A stretch of DNA of 64,000 nt from Epiperipatus broadwayi (lineage: Eukaryota > Onychophora > Udeonychophora > Euonychophora > Peripatidae): the NCBI GenBank assembly GCA_028023455.1, contig JAQFVV010000230.1, positions 1,114,001 through 1,178,000 of the forward strand, read 5' to 3'. Within the stretch, counting starts at the first letter, position 1, and every line of letters starts with the position of its first letter. A model generated the notes under the pieces. The model did no database searches. It saw nothing but the letters and a program-made list of their open reading frames with translations, and was not told the origin of the DNA. Both the position numbers and the translations under genes were made by a program. Of this stretch, positions 34,312 to 45,600 are shown piece by piece.

Positions 34312-34716
34312 CGAACTCAGACTTTCACACAACCCACCACTCTCAGTGCCATCTCATATTGCTGACCCACCTGATCACACACATGTTGAAAAGATAAATA
34401 ACTAACAAGGGCTTTGAACGTTCCATCATCAGATTTTCAATGAAATGGAAGGCTAAAGAGTTGAGAGTTGGAATAGTTTGAAGCCTGTCCATTAAAATAT
34501 AAAGATTGGCTATCTTAATATAAAGCTGAGTACTGATTATATATATGTGTGAGGATAGTAATCTAGACCAACTGATGATTGCTGGTTTAGAATGAAATAC
34601 GTATATTGGTGATTATTTATCTTTTCAACATGTGTGTGATTAGGTGGGTCAGCAATATGAGGGGGCACTGAGAGTGATGGGTCGTATGAAAGTCTGAGTT
34701 CGAACCCGCATATATT
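34312..34716. mobile_element. Family A hammerhead element, asymmetric arms
   Basis: The ends are GCGGGGTTCGAACTCAGAC and its complement GTCTGAGTTCGAACCCGC, with outer TAT(G/A). The left arm stops before its ribozyme (at about 34408) and joins the middle segment. The right arm is complete with a ribozyme. GAGTTCGAACCC is an excellent B box. After the right end, GCAGGTTTAAGCCTG (34731-34745) forms the terminal hairpin typical of this family. Confidence 0.78.
34559..34615 (+). ncRNA. Hammerhead ribozyme-like motif, family A
   Basis: TAATC-TAG-ACCAA pairs fully with TTGGT-GATTA. The core CTGATGA, GAAA and stem III (ATA-CG-TAT) are intact, with cleavage triplet ATA. Stem II has one mismatch (TGCT against AGAA), so activity may be reduced. 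Confidence 0.7.
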
Positions 34717-34902
34717 ACATATATAAATGCAGGTTTAAGCCTGTACAATGTATTAAAAGAAAAATTTATAAATTCTTACCATTCAACAAGGACTAACTTA
34801 TTAATATTATCTTCATAAGATTATTTCTTTAAAAAAAAATTATTCATAAATATTACCAAAATCACACTTTTCTTTATTTTGCCGTAATATCCTATAAATA
34901 CA

Positions 34903-35052
34903 AGCTACCCAAACCACTTCAAACACTTTTTAGCAAAACTCTTTATTTGTACATACACACACACACACATATATATACATCTGCGTTTTGACTGACCTAA
35001 ACGTAGGAGTATGTATATGTACAAATAAAGAGTTTGAAGTGGTTTGGTTAAA
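34903..35052. repeat. Inverted repeat around AC/AT microsatellite
   Basis: AAACCACTTCAAAC and ACTCTTTATTTGTACATA on the left are mirrored at 35013-35048 (TGTACAAATAAAGAGT, TTTGAAGTGGTTT). The left arm has an extra 14 bp between the two blocks. Probably a foldback element. Confidence 0.65.
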
Positions 35053-35194
35053 TTGTATTTACAAAAAAAAATTATTGTAGATATGTTTTGATTTAAAGTT
35101 AGTTTTTAATATCTGCTATGCTCTCTGTCTAATAAACCAATAATGTTTAATAGGAGGATCTCCTATTTTTATGTTTTGCAGGCAAAATCATCTT

Positions 35195-35580
35195 CATATG
35201 TTGTGTATTATTTATCATTTTCAATCATTATTGATCCACTGCAAGATAAATGTTATCTCCAAGTTTTAACCAGCTTTTCCAATTATTAGCTCCTCTTCTC
35301 CACATTACACCAGCGAACTTTCTTATTTCTTCCATTCACCTCACATGTGGTCTCTTTCTAGGTGTTTTCAAATTTTTTGGGATCCGGTTTAAGACTTCAT
35401 TTAGGACCAGCCCAACTCCATGACAGTCTTTTAATTCTTTAAATGATGTTTCACTTTCTTCTTGCTACTACTCACATACATCTCTCCACATTTCATTGAG
35501 TGATCTGAAGTCTCTGTATTGCTTTTCTGCTTTGTGTCCAAATATCATATCCATAAGTAAGAACTGGTAAAAGATATCTA
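35195..35580 (-). mobile_element. RTE-like LINE 3' tail (fragment)
   Basis: Minus-strand remnant of the reverse transcriptase C-terminus. It includes the segment equivalent to HVRW...EIRKFAGVMW (complement of CACATGTGGTCTCTTTCTAGG and AACTTTCTTATTTCTTCCAT, in parts) and the upstream W(A/G)GH region. Frames are broken and there is an internal deletion. Confidence 0.7.
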
Positions 35581-36539
35581 TTAAAAAATTATATATCCCT
35601 ATAAATTTCAATTATTTCTACCAAAAGTTATCCATTATTGTTTAATTGGACTCCCTAAATACTGCTCTTCAAGTGATCACAATATATATACATATATTTA
35701 AATCTAATTAACTTGGTATTTCTAAATAATAATAACAATAATGATGATGATAATGAGACTTAAGAAAAAGAAATTAGAAGTTAGTATATGGTAAGATGAT
35801 ATTGTGTGATCTGTGTAGCTATGAATATAGACTATAAAGTTCTTAAACTGTTGCTAATTTAAAAATACAGTCTTTGCGTGGGTGTTGTAGGGTAATAGTC
35901 TAAGTGAAAGTAATAAAAAGAAATAATCAAATTGAATAGAATGTAAATGATTATGTTGTTTCAGGTTTTCGCTTATTGTTCCTTTTGAACTACAATATAT
36001 CTAGTGTTAGTTTTGCTTGGCTTGTTTAAACAAGGTCTTCTTGAAGAGTGCGTTTATTTTAAAAATGATTTGCTTTAAGTATATAAAAAATACTTATGAT
36101 AATTGAAAAAGTAATTGGTATTTGTCTTTTTTTTTCCTTTTGTCAAAGTGATTTTTTTAAAATCATACCCCCTCCCCCCACATCAATAGCACCCATTTAT
36201 CTTAAAAGTATTTTTTATTTTTACTGTTACTCAGTATATAATAGTATAACAATGACTAAAGATATTATCCATAAAGCTTTATATATATATAAAGACTAAT
36301 TTTAAAAAAATTAAAAATATTGTCTATGAAGGTTAAGGAATTTAGCTATCAAATCCGCGATGCGACTTTCAATCCAGGTGGATGGTGAAAAGTATTTGAG
36401 GAAACTGGCGCAAAACATTTTTATGTAACTAACCTATATTTACATGGATTGTCGGATTCAATTGTTAGTTATCAAACTTTCATATACAATGTGATAAAAT
36501 GATCGAATTGTAATCGATTTAAATATTATATAACGTATG

Positions 36540-36720
36540 AGCACTAATATTAATAATTGAACGGTTTATTACTCGGAAGTTCATAAAAAGTTTGAACCTT
36601 GAACTCTCTAGAGTCATGTGACAAACCATGTGTGGAAAAATTAAAAATAATCAAATGATTACTTGCTCAAGAGTTCATACAAACTTAAGTTGGAGTTGTG
36701 AGTTATAGACTTTGAATGAA
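36540..36720 (-). mobile_element. SINE family D remnants (two partial copies)
   Basis: CGGAAGTTCATAAAAAGTTTGAAC and GCTCAAGAGTTCATACAAAC are both versions of the family D tail. They are partial and lack the tRNA-like head. Confidence 0.4.
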
Positions 36721-37499
36721 TCTATCTTGGAGGGCGTTTAATTTAGGAGCCTTTAGCTCTTGACATTACCACAATACCTTTGTATAGATCCATATAGGAC
36801 CTAAAAGTAAATAAATACATAGCATTTTCCATTCTAATATTCTTTCATACTTGCAGAGGGATGTTAAATAGATTTTTGATCCATTTATGGCTTTTGAATG
36901 AGTACTGGGTTGGCTACGGGCTTAACTGAACAAAATTTAAGATCGCCTGGAATATTCTCACTTACTTATTTCTAATACTTTTAATGCTAAAATTGGAAAA
37001 TACTTGCAAGATAAAAGTGCTGTGGAAAATTTTGAATATGGAGACAAAATTGACAACATAAATAGATTTGTAGAATTTGCGAGGGAGGGAGGGAAGAAAC
37101 CAAAAAGAAATTGCATATGCAAACTTCTGAATAATGCTAGGATTTCATGATTAAAGCAGTATCGTAAATATAGTTTCTTTTACTTTACTACTGTTATTGT
37201 TGTTGTTATTATTATTTATCTATTTTGGAATATTCTATTAATTTACTTTTACATGGTTTGCTGAGGTTGAAACACTTTCTTTAAACTATACAGTTCAAAG
37301 ACAAAATAGAATCACTGTTACATAGATATTATTAATATAAATAATATTGTTTTATGCATTAGTCTAATATATATTAATTTTATTGTATTAATATTTATTA
37401 ATTCTTTAAATGCTTGTGGTCTCTTCTGAATTATTTGGGTAATTGTTTACTAAATATTTTGGGAGTTTTGTAAGCACTTGGGGGAGCCACTGAACTACT

Positions 37500-38397
37500 A
37501 TTGAAAAAAGAAAGTTCAAAGGGAAGTAGGAAGACATGCATTAGATGAATGTGTGGACAGTAAAGGAGGCATTTCAAGCAGAAATGGGATGATCAAGCTT
37601 TTATATGAGAGGTGCAAAAAGAAAAATGAAAATGTTCAGTAGATTGGAGTTTATAGATAATAAGAGAATAGACAAAATAATATTTAATTGGATTATGAGT
37701 AAAGGACTGGCAACAAGATGGGTGAGAAAGGTAGTAAGGTTATGTCAATATATGTATATAAAAAGTGGGATGATTGTGAAAGGAGAATTATTGAGTGTAA
37801 TAGTTGCAAAGAATGAGAAGAATAGATACATTAATAAAGAATAGAAAGTTGGGGAGATGGAGAACTAGTATGGGGAGTAAAAAGAGTTTATATATATATA
37901 TAAGTAAACACAATATGCCAGTTAATTTATGATAATAGCAAGGAAAGCAGTTTACAGTTTAAGGCTCAAAAAGGATCTTTAGCAACATGGAAATATGCAT
38001 ATAAATGAAAAAATGTGGGTGATTTAGTCTGCAAGTTGTGTAAGGAAGTCATAGGAAATATTAGGCATTTGTTAATTGAATGTAAATGCTTGCAGGTAGA
38101 AAGAGCACAAATAAAGAATTTGTGGAGAAATAAATATAAACAAAGTGATTATATATAAGGTAGGTTCTTGATTTTTATGATGGATTTGGAAAAAGATAAG
38201 GAGGCTGGTTAGATATAAAGACCATGGACTTGACAAAGATTATGCTGTGAGAATTGGATAGAGTAGGATAGAAAAGAATATGGAAAAAACTTAGGGTGGG
38301 GAATGGAAAGGGAAGGTAAAGTGGCTAACAGGTTTCTCAGGACATGGTAGCTGAGAGATTCCTGATTCCAAGAAGTGCATCTCATCTCATACCAAGT
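37500..38397 (+). mobile_element. LINE-A copy 3: 3' third of the reverse transcriptase ORF plus tail
   Basis: Begins within the block equivalent to QRKVGRHALD of copy 2. The frame at 37605-37844 gives KRKMKMFSRLEF and FNWIMSKG, matching KSKMKMFGRLQF and FNWVMSKG. Later frames continue to the zinc knuckle (LCKLCKE near 38025-38045). Multiple frameshifts and stops are present. The tail has AACAGGTTTCTCAGG and ends in CATCTCATCTCAT. It has a single tail unit, unlike copies 1 and 2. Confidence 0.83.
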
Positions 38398-38399
38398 AA

Positions 38400-39145
38400 T
38401 AAATGCAATAAGTAATGTAAAACAAACATGAAGAAAACAGAATGCATGTTTTGTGTTTTTCAGAACAAAAGTGAATAAAAGTAATGTGTGCTATGTCTAT
38501 TTTAATTGAAATAGTATAATTGACAGATGGTAATCTTTCAATATTTTAATGAGTAAATAGTAAAATAAAAGTTGTGCAATTTTAAGGAAAAGTAGTAATA
38601 TTTTCTCCCCCAGTTTCAAAAATATTACCACACTGAAAGCCCAATAATCATTTGTGACTAAAAAAATAGAGACTAATTCATGTGAAGAAAATGATTCAAC
38701 TTTTTTGGTTGTGGATGTTTAAAAAATTTTGCTAACTTATTACTAATATAAAAGATGCATGGATTTAATAAACAATTGGTAGATTTTTTACACTCCTTTA
38801 AACAATGTGTATTAAGATGAAATTGTAATCAAGACATAAAGAGTGAGAAGTCTCATTTTATTTTACTTTAAGAAACCTCTTCAGATGCCTTTGCTGTTGA
38901 ATTTGAATACATAAATGTTGTATTTAAGCATCTTTTTGTATTAAGATGTTTTTATTTTGTTTGCATTTGTGACATGTAGGAATGTGGGAATGTATAAAAT
39001 CAACAAACCCTTTGTTGTTTTAGTGAACAAATAGTATACCCCTCCCCCCTAAAGAACATTTTCATTAGAATATTGTTTTAATATTAATAATAAAGACATA
39101 AATAATGAAATTTTAATTTTATTTTTAGAAAAAAATCTCTAAATG
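38400..39145. other. Unassigned AT-rich sequence
   Basis: No gene or repeat family recognised. Confidence 0.45.
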
Positions 39146-39164
39146 TTTTGACTGTTGAATTTTA

Positions 39165-39247
39165 TTTCTCATGGGTCATAGCATCAGCCGGGAAGCGAAC
39201 CCGCTAACCCGGGACTTACCTCTCGACCACCAATGCTTGACAAACTG
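39165..39247 (-). mobile_element. SINE family C copy with 16-bp target-site duplication
   Basis: A complete small insertion flanked by perfect direct repeats TGACTGTTGAATTTTA (39149-39164 and 39248-39263). On the minus strand it has the tRNA-like head (A box TGGTCGAGAGG, B box GGTTCGCTTCC) and a short tail GCTATGACCCATGAGAAA. The anticodon-arm region present in other copies is deleted. The perfect duplication implies a fairly recent LINE-mediated insertion. Confidence 0.9.
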
Positions 39248-39716
39248 TGACTGTTGAATTTTAAGCAACAAAAGTCAAATTTGGAGCATCCATTTGTGTT
39301 AAGATGTGAAGTGTGTCCATTTTTATTTTTTTACAAATTTGTCAAATTTCAGTACTTGTGACCTGTAAGCTGAAAACAAGGTGTTTAATGCTTGCCCTTA
39401 TGACTATAAATTGGGGGGGGGGGGATCTTAAGATAATTTGCCATTTTTCTGTCTAAAACTGTCATTTTTTAAAATGCTACTTAAAGAGGAATGCATACAG
39501 ATAATCACCAGTGAGGAGATTGCGTTGATATTTCTATGCAAGTGTGATCTACTCAAGCAGATTGACCGCAAAACATTTTACAGTAACTGAATTTGTATTT
39601 GTACAACATGTTCATTTTTTTCTCTTTTTATTTGTTTAATTAAATTTTTAATTTTTTTAACCATCTGCCAATTGTAGTGTCATTTCTGAAAGAGTACACA
39701 TATTGCATTTAATTTT

Positions 39717-39819
39717 TTTTTCTCATGTGTCATAGCATCAGCCGGGAAGCGAACCCGCTATCCCGGGACAACTGCTTGTAAAGCAGCTGTCGCTGATCTC
39801 TCGACCACCAATGCTTGAC
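39717..39819 (-). mobile_element. SINE family C copy with 13-bp target-site duplication
   Basis: Flanked by TGCATTTAATTTT (39704-39716 and 39820-39832). Minus strand: GCATTGGTGGTCGAGAG, an anticodon-arm region with CAGCTGCTTTACAAGCAG, GGTTCGCTTCC, CTGATGC and the tail TATGACACATGAGAAA. This is the most complete family C copy in the window and defines a unit of about 100 bp. Confidence 0.9.
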
Positions 39820-40336
39820 TGCATTTAATTTTGTTTACATAACACAAACAAAAAAACATATGCTATTTATTTCATTTATCTCTTAGTATTTTCAGTAATG
39901 ATTCAATGGCTCCCCCAAGTGTCTATATAAATTCCAGAATGCCTACTAAATGATTACCATTATTTGCTTACAAATAAGCTGAATTAATTTGAATTATTAT
40001 TATTAGCTATTTTTCTGTGGTTTCGAATTTATATAGAAAATATTTTGAAGATAGGTTGCAAAATATAATGAAAAGGGTTTTTGAAATACATAGATGTAAC
40101 ATTAATTACTTTTTGGTACCAAAACTTGTGAGCAAAAGAAGATGTTGAATGAGATGGTATTTATAAGAAAATTATTTTGTACAAAATAGTTGTACAAGAG
40201 CTTTCTGGCAATATAGCTCATAGAATTCTTAACCCAAACAAAAAATAATGAATTTTTTTATATTAAAAGCAATCATAATTCTTATAAAAATTCAACCATG
40301 ATAACAATACCTTTAATATATAATAATATCATTATA

Positions 40337-40690
40337 TATAGGGTATATGAGCATAGACTTGGATTCTCCCCCCCCCCCCCCCCCATCCACCAGGGGTTGA
40401 AGAGTTGGAGGGGGGAGTGATTAAAGCCTATCCAAGATTGTATGTTTTATTTTAATATTTATGTTTTTTCTCATATATTATATGTATGAATAGATAAAAC
40501 AATGAAAGAAAGATGGGTTATTTTGAATGCAAAATAACAAGTTGGTATGTATTTAATTTTTAATTTTAATGAATTATTGAGTATAATTGTTATGGGTTAG
40601 GGGAGTGTGGGGGGGGGGGGGTGGAAGTGGTGCGACCTTTTACCCCTAAAATTTAATATATAAACACAAGTATATAATAAGCCTATGCCA
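40337..40690. mobile_element. Family A remnant without ribozymes
   Basis: GGGTATATGAGCATAGACTT matches the left end at 3151. GAAGAGTTGGAGG...GGAGTGATT resembles the middle segment, and ACAAGTATATAATAAGCC matches the right flank at 3510. Both ribozyme segments are gone, one side replaced by a run of 17 C (40368-40384). A G run lies at 40609-40621. Confidence 0.5.
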
Positions 40691-41088
40691 GTTAATAATA
40701 TCATTATAATTGTTAATTGTTAAACTACAATTGGATTCTTTTTTTAGATCTTCTTTTCGTGTTTTAATAACGAAGCAATTTCTTGTGGTAAACAACAATT
40801 CCATCAAGAAAACTCGAACTTTGTTGTACAAAGAATAACACCATCAATAATTAATCATCATTCTTAAATAATTTGTCTTATTTATTTTGGATTAAAATTC
40901 ATAATTAACAACTCTTGACTTAAATCAAATAATTTATTTTTATATTTCATGCCATAATTTTTTTCTCATTTAATTTGACAAAAATATTTAAATAATTTTT
41001 GTATGTTTGTAGTAGTATTTAAGCTTAGAATAAAATTACTGTTTATATTTTCAAAAACATGTAATAATTCTTGGTAATCAACTTTATA

Positions 41089-41490
41089 ATCCTTGATATG
41101 TATGTAAATGGAAACTAACCGAATCTTTATTGACTTTTGTTACATGCTTCATCATCATCACCATCATTTTCAATCATTATCAATCCACTGCAGGGTGAAG
41201 GTCTTTTCAAATTTAATCCAATTTCTCTGATCTCTAGCTCTTTTTTTCCACACCACACCAGCAAGCGGTTTTATTTCATCCATCCATCTCACATGTTGTT
41301 TTTTTCTAGGTCTTTTACAATTTCTTAGGCTCCAGTTTTAGATTTTGTCATCAATTATCATCTCTTTCAGCAATATGTCCAGCCCAGTTCCATTTCAGTC
41401 TCTTAATTCTTTCAATAATGTCAATAATACCTGTATGTTCTCTCACCCACGTATTTCATGTTTGTTCCTCTTGTAAATGAATTTATAATC
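41089..41490 (-). mobile_element. RTE-like LINE 3' tail, copy in tandem unit 1
   Basis: Minus strand, ending at 41145 in triplets ATG/GAT. It encodes DEIKPLAGVVW, WIKFEKTFTLQWID and a stop, the family's C-terminal signature, preceded by the NWAGHI-like region around 41370. The flank AATCCTTGATATG...TTACATGCTT at 41089-41148 recurs at 41490-41575, so this copy and the next lie in a tandem duplication of about 410 bp. Confidence 0.78.
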
Positions 41491-41945
41491 CTTGATATGT
41501 TCAATTTAAAACTTCAAAATTATGTATGTAAATGAAAATGAATTGAATTGTTAGATTCATTGTTACATGCTTTACCATCATCATCAGTTTCAAACATTAT
41601 CATTCCACTGTAAGGTCTCTCCAAGTTTAATCCAATTTTTCCAATCTCCAGCCTCTCTTATCCACATCACGCCAGCAAACTTTCTTATTTCATCCATCCA
41701 TCTCACATGTGGTATTTTTTCTAGGTCATTTAAATATCTTAGGATCCAGTTTAACGTTTCAATTATCAATCTATTATCACCACTTTTAACAATATGCCCA
41801 GCTCAGTTTCACTTCAGTCCCGTAATTCTTTCAGTGATGTCAGTAACACCTGTTTGTTTTTCTAACTTTATATTCCATGTTTGATTCTTTCTTATTAGTC
41901 CTAACATACTCCATTGAATGGTCTGAAGTCTCTGTACTGTTAATA
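41490..41945 (-). mobile_element. RTE-like LINE 3' tail, copy in tandem unit 2
   Basis: Minus strand. It reads HVRWMDEIRKFAGVMW, then WIKLGETLQWNDN and a stop near 41597. This is the best-preserved C-terminus of the family. Upstream, AGHIVKSGDNR and IERMLGL-like sequence are readable with frameshifts. These sequences follow the reverse transcriptase domain in RTE-like LINEs. The function of this tail domain is not established. Confidence 0.8.
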
Positions 41946-41979
41946 AATTGAATATTATTTTATTAAAACGTATCATTGG

Positions 41980-42100
41980 AAATTGGTTAGGAGTTCACAA
42001 AAAAAAATTTGAGCACCATGAAAGAGCTGGAATAATCGAATTCTTGGTTTTCAGAGTCTACCAATATGCCATTCTGGCAATCCACAAAGTACCAGGAGTT
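41980..42100 (-). mobile_element. Possible SINE family D remnant
   Basis: AGGAGTTCACAAAAAAAAATTTGAGC resembles the D tail. The head is unclear. Confidence 0.3.
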
Positions 42101-42247
42101 TATTTCAGTAATGTAGGCAGCATATTTCAAAGATAAAAATTCTTAGATGATGAAATAAAGACAAAATTGTGTTTAGAATTAGTTGCGTGGAATCGTTGTC
42201 CTCAGCATGATGTCCTCACAAGATTTCCATATAACTTTCTAATCTAG

Positions 42248-42352
42248 GATCAAGTGTTGGTGGCCTAGTGGTCAGCATAGCTGCCTTCCAAGCAGCTGGC
42301 CCAGGTTCGATTCCCAATCAACGCATTTGACATATGAAAAAAACAACAACTA
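42248..42352 (+). mobile_element. tRNA-Gly(UCC)-derived SINE with 10-bp target-site duplication
   Basis: The head is close to a eukaryotic tRNA-Gly: GTGTTGGTGGCCTAGTGGT (A box), anticodon arm GCTGCCTTCCAAGCAGC with loop anticodon TCC, B box GGTTCGATTCC, and 3' end TCAACGCA. The tail TTTGACATATGAAAAAAAC follows. Direct repeats TCTAATCTAG flank it (42238-42247, 42353-42362). The tail after the tRNA part, the target-site duplication and acceptor mismatches mark it as a retroposed SINE and not a functional tRNA gene. Its tail matches that of family C (GCTATGACACATGAGAAA), so this is probably the less diverged ancestor type. Confidence 0.85.
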
Positions 42353-43284
42353 TCTAATCTAGTGGTGCACAACCTGTGAGTTGTAATCCCTCAGGGAGTC
42401 GTAGAAAAACTGTTGGGGGTTGTGAAAATTTTGACAAGTTCTCATGTTGGATAATATACAGTTTTTTCAAAGATCTTCTATCAAACCGCGTGTATTTAAA
42501 TATAATATAAAGATATATATTTGTATATGGTGAAATGATTTTTGTTATTAATATTCTTATAATAGAGTGATGATAACATAGAATCGCGTAAAATTTCAAT
42601 CTGATTATGGGGTCGCAAGTGTAAAAAGGTTGCATACCACTGATCTATCCAGTACATAGCAAAATATGAATCTATTACTAAAAAAAATAATGAGTATTAT
42701 TTTATTGAAGAGAAATATCTATATGTGTGTTTGTGCGTGAACACAGTTTTTCAGGCTCATCTTGTGTCTATTTGTTTCTACTACCTATTGTCGCAACAAT
42801 ATCTCAGTTGGTTCTCAACTGTCGGAACTGAGTAGTAGAAATGATTAGCAATAGCTATTTTAAAAAATAGACTGCAAGTTATCTATCACACGGCTTAACT
42901 GTCGATTGCAAAGTTTTTGTGATAGTCGTAGATCGGAGAAAAAAATAGTTTGCACAAACTGTATGGGGTTGATTCAATGTAATGGAAAAACTCCAAAGTT
43001 GTGACATGCTGTTTTTAATGTTTAAAAGATTAAATATTGTAAGAAGATTATCAAATTAAAATTTTTACACTTGAATAATAGTAGTAAGAGAGGGTCTGGG
43101 GAGGGTGGTGTAATATAAAACATTTTCAATTAAATTCTTCTCAACAGTTATGAGTAAGAAAATAGGACAAAAGAATGCTATAAAAAAATTAAAATAATGT
43201 TCAATTGATTTTTTTCCAATGAAGGAAATAAACACGAATTAGAAGGAGTTAACAATTAAAAATATCCAAATAAGATTAATACAG

Positions 43285-43805
43285 ATGGAAACACAGTAAG
43301 ATAAAATTAATCATAGAATTAGACTTGGATGGGATGCTTTTATTAGGAGTGATAATATTAAAAGGAAATATGTTTATGTGTTTGAAAAGGAAGATTTTAA
43401 ATAAATGTGTTTTACCAGTATGGATTTGAGACTTGGATCTTTAACATAATAATAATGGAGAGATGTATGTTAGGAGTAACAAGAAAGGACCAAAAAGAAA
43501 TTACATGGGTGAGAGGACAAACATGTATCACTGATATCAGTGAAAAAATTAAGTAACTGAAATAAAGTTGGGTTGGACATATTATTTGAAGAGATAATAA
43601 TGGGTAGGACAGTTGAACTCTTAAATCAGATCTCAAAAGATTATTAAAAAACATGCCACATATAAGATGGATGGATGGAATAAGGAAGTTTGCAGGTGTG
43701 ATGTGGAGAAAAGAGACTAGAGATTAAAGAAATTGCACTAAACTTGGAGAGACGTTCATCCTGAAGTGGATTGATAATGTTTGAAAATGATGATGATGAT
43801 AATAG
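43285..43805 (+). mobile_element. RTE-like LINE 3' end, longest copy of this family
   Basis: Plus strand. Broken frames give IRLGWDAFIRSDNIKRK, then a segment around CFTSMD (equivalent to the VLP(V)LTYG region), MLGVTRKDQKEI, GLDILFEEII, HIRWMDGIRKFAGVMW and NLERRSS. It ends in AAAATGATGATGATGATAAT. This is the region from the thumb to the C-terminus. The order agrees with the shorter fragments. There are many stops. From memory, this tail is common in RTE-type LINEs of many invertebrates. Confidence 0.78.
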
Positions 43806-44171
43806 CATTACATCACAGTCATGTTTTGGTTTGTGTCCAAATAATTGATACTCTTATAACCAATTTTATTTACAGTGGGACCTTTACTTTATAGTTTTAC
43901 TTCCAAGCATTGAATGACTAGTTGAGTTAAAGAGGATCATAGATGAGAAAATCGCTATAGGAGTGTTGAAATTTAGATTATCTTTTGTAGAAAATAAAAA
44001 AATTAATGAAATCAAGTCTATTATGTATATCTATTGTGTATGTGTGTGCATATTAAATTCTATGCCTAAAACCATGTTGAAATGATTAAAAATCAGAGCC
44101 ACCGCATGTGGGTGTGTAAGTTGTGCGAGGCACACAGGCATTTCACGACTGGAGCACCGAGACACCAAGTC

Positions 44172-44645
44172 AATTAACAAAATTTATATATAATAAAATT
44201 GTTTACATTTTTGAATCATTTCATTGTTGGAAATACGTTCTGAGCATAAATATTTTTTATTTAAATATAAAAGGAATACTTCTCTACTTAAACTTATTTG
44301 TGACAATTACCAGGGCTTCAAATTGCTAGGCATGAGCTGGACTAACACACTGACACCATTTTGTTGTGGTAATTAATAAAACTTGTATGTAAAAGTTTAG
44401 ATTTCTGAATCATCTTATTCTTAGAAACACATTATGATTATAAATATTTATTATTTAAATTATAAGAAAAATATTTCTTTATTTAAATTTATTGTGGCAG
44501 TTGCTCTAGACTCAAAATATATTTCATATATACACTACCATTGCACAAAGATGGTTGCCTTTTCGTTACTATAATTAATAAAATGTATATGTAAATAAAA
44601 ATGTTTAAATTTTTCAATCATTTTTATTTAAATATCCTAATTTAT
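44172..44645. repeat. Tandem repeat, unit about 200 bp (2.3 copies)
   Basis: Units start at 44172, 44371 and 44573 with AATTAA(C/T)AAAA. They share TTTTTGAATCAT, GAAATAC, AATATTT(T/A)TTATTTAAAT and TTTATT(T/G)GTG. The copies are diverged by small indels. Non-coding. Confidence 0.7.
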
Positions 44646-45059
44646 ATAAAAAAGTAACATATTATTACTCTCAATTTATTTTTAAGTAAAACTTAATTTA
44701 AAAATTTCTTCATAATTACAGAAATTTTGCATGTGACGAAATTATCTTTATCAATAATGTCTTACAATCTTAAATGTGTTCTTCACTTGGAAATTCTGGT
44801 AGATTGTTTCCTCCAGAAATGTTAGGCCTGGGTTCAATACTGTGTTGTGCCAACGTTCTTTTAATACTGTTATCTTTCTCTTTTTTGTTATTATTGTCTC
44901 ATATTATTTTTTACATGTTTTACTAAATAACTTTTCCTATTTTAATAATGATCATTATCTTTTTTTTTTAATGCAGTATTAACTTTTTACTTGTTCTCTG
45001 GCTAAAAACTTGTAATTGATCTACAATCCACACTATGATACAAATCTAAGCAAAACAAA

Positions 45060-45600
45060 GTAAAACATAAGAAATTTCGATGGCTTCTAAAAATTTATTG
45101 AATAAACAATTTAAATATGAAAATTTAAAATTATTCTCTTAAATAAATCCAGGCTAAATTTTTAATTGTCAAACTATTAAATACAGTAATAAAGTAATGT
45201 ATTTTATTATCGAATGAAAACAAGAAAGACTATTTTTGTTAAAAAAAAATGTAAATAAGATAGGTTTGATTTTTAAAACATGTATTTTTATCAAGTTGTT
45301 GCTAATGAAATTAGCTTAAAACAATTTTTTAAAAAGATATTGCTCGCATTTCATTATCACAGCATTATTGTACATCTATACAACTTAATTTGTAACCACT
45401 TTATTGGGAAAGCACCTATAAAATTCTTTATCTATACTAGTGGAAGAATCCAGTTGTTTGATTTTTTTTTCTTATTATAATTTATCATTAAACAAAAGAA
45501 ACTATAAGCCATGGTATAATGGCTTCCAAAAATTTATTGAATAAACAATGTAAGTTTAAAAACTTCCCTTAAATAAATGTAAGGTAAATCCTTAAAATAC
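45060..45600. repeat. Direct repeat of about 90 bp, 420 bp apart
   Basis: ATGGCTTCTAAAAATTTATT at 45079 and ATGGCTTCCAAAAATTTATT at 45519, each followed by GAATAAACAAT and CTTAAATAAAT. The spacing could reflect terminal repeats of a decayed element. The intervening sequence encodes nothing recognised. Confidence 0.55.

Noticed and set aside
42248-42320. Functional tRNA-Gly gene
   Set aside because: Acceptor and T-arm mismatches, a SINE-type tail and flanking target-site duplications show a retroposed copy.
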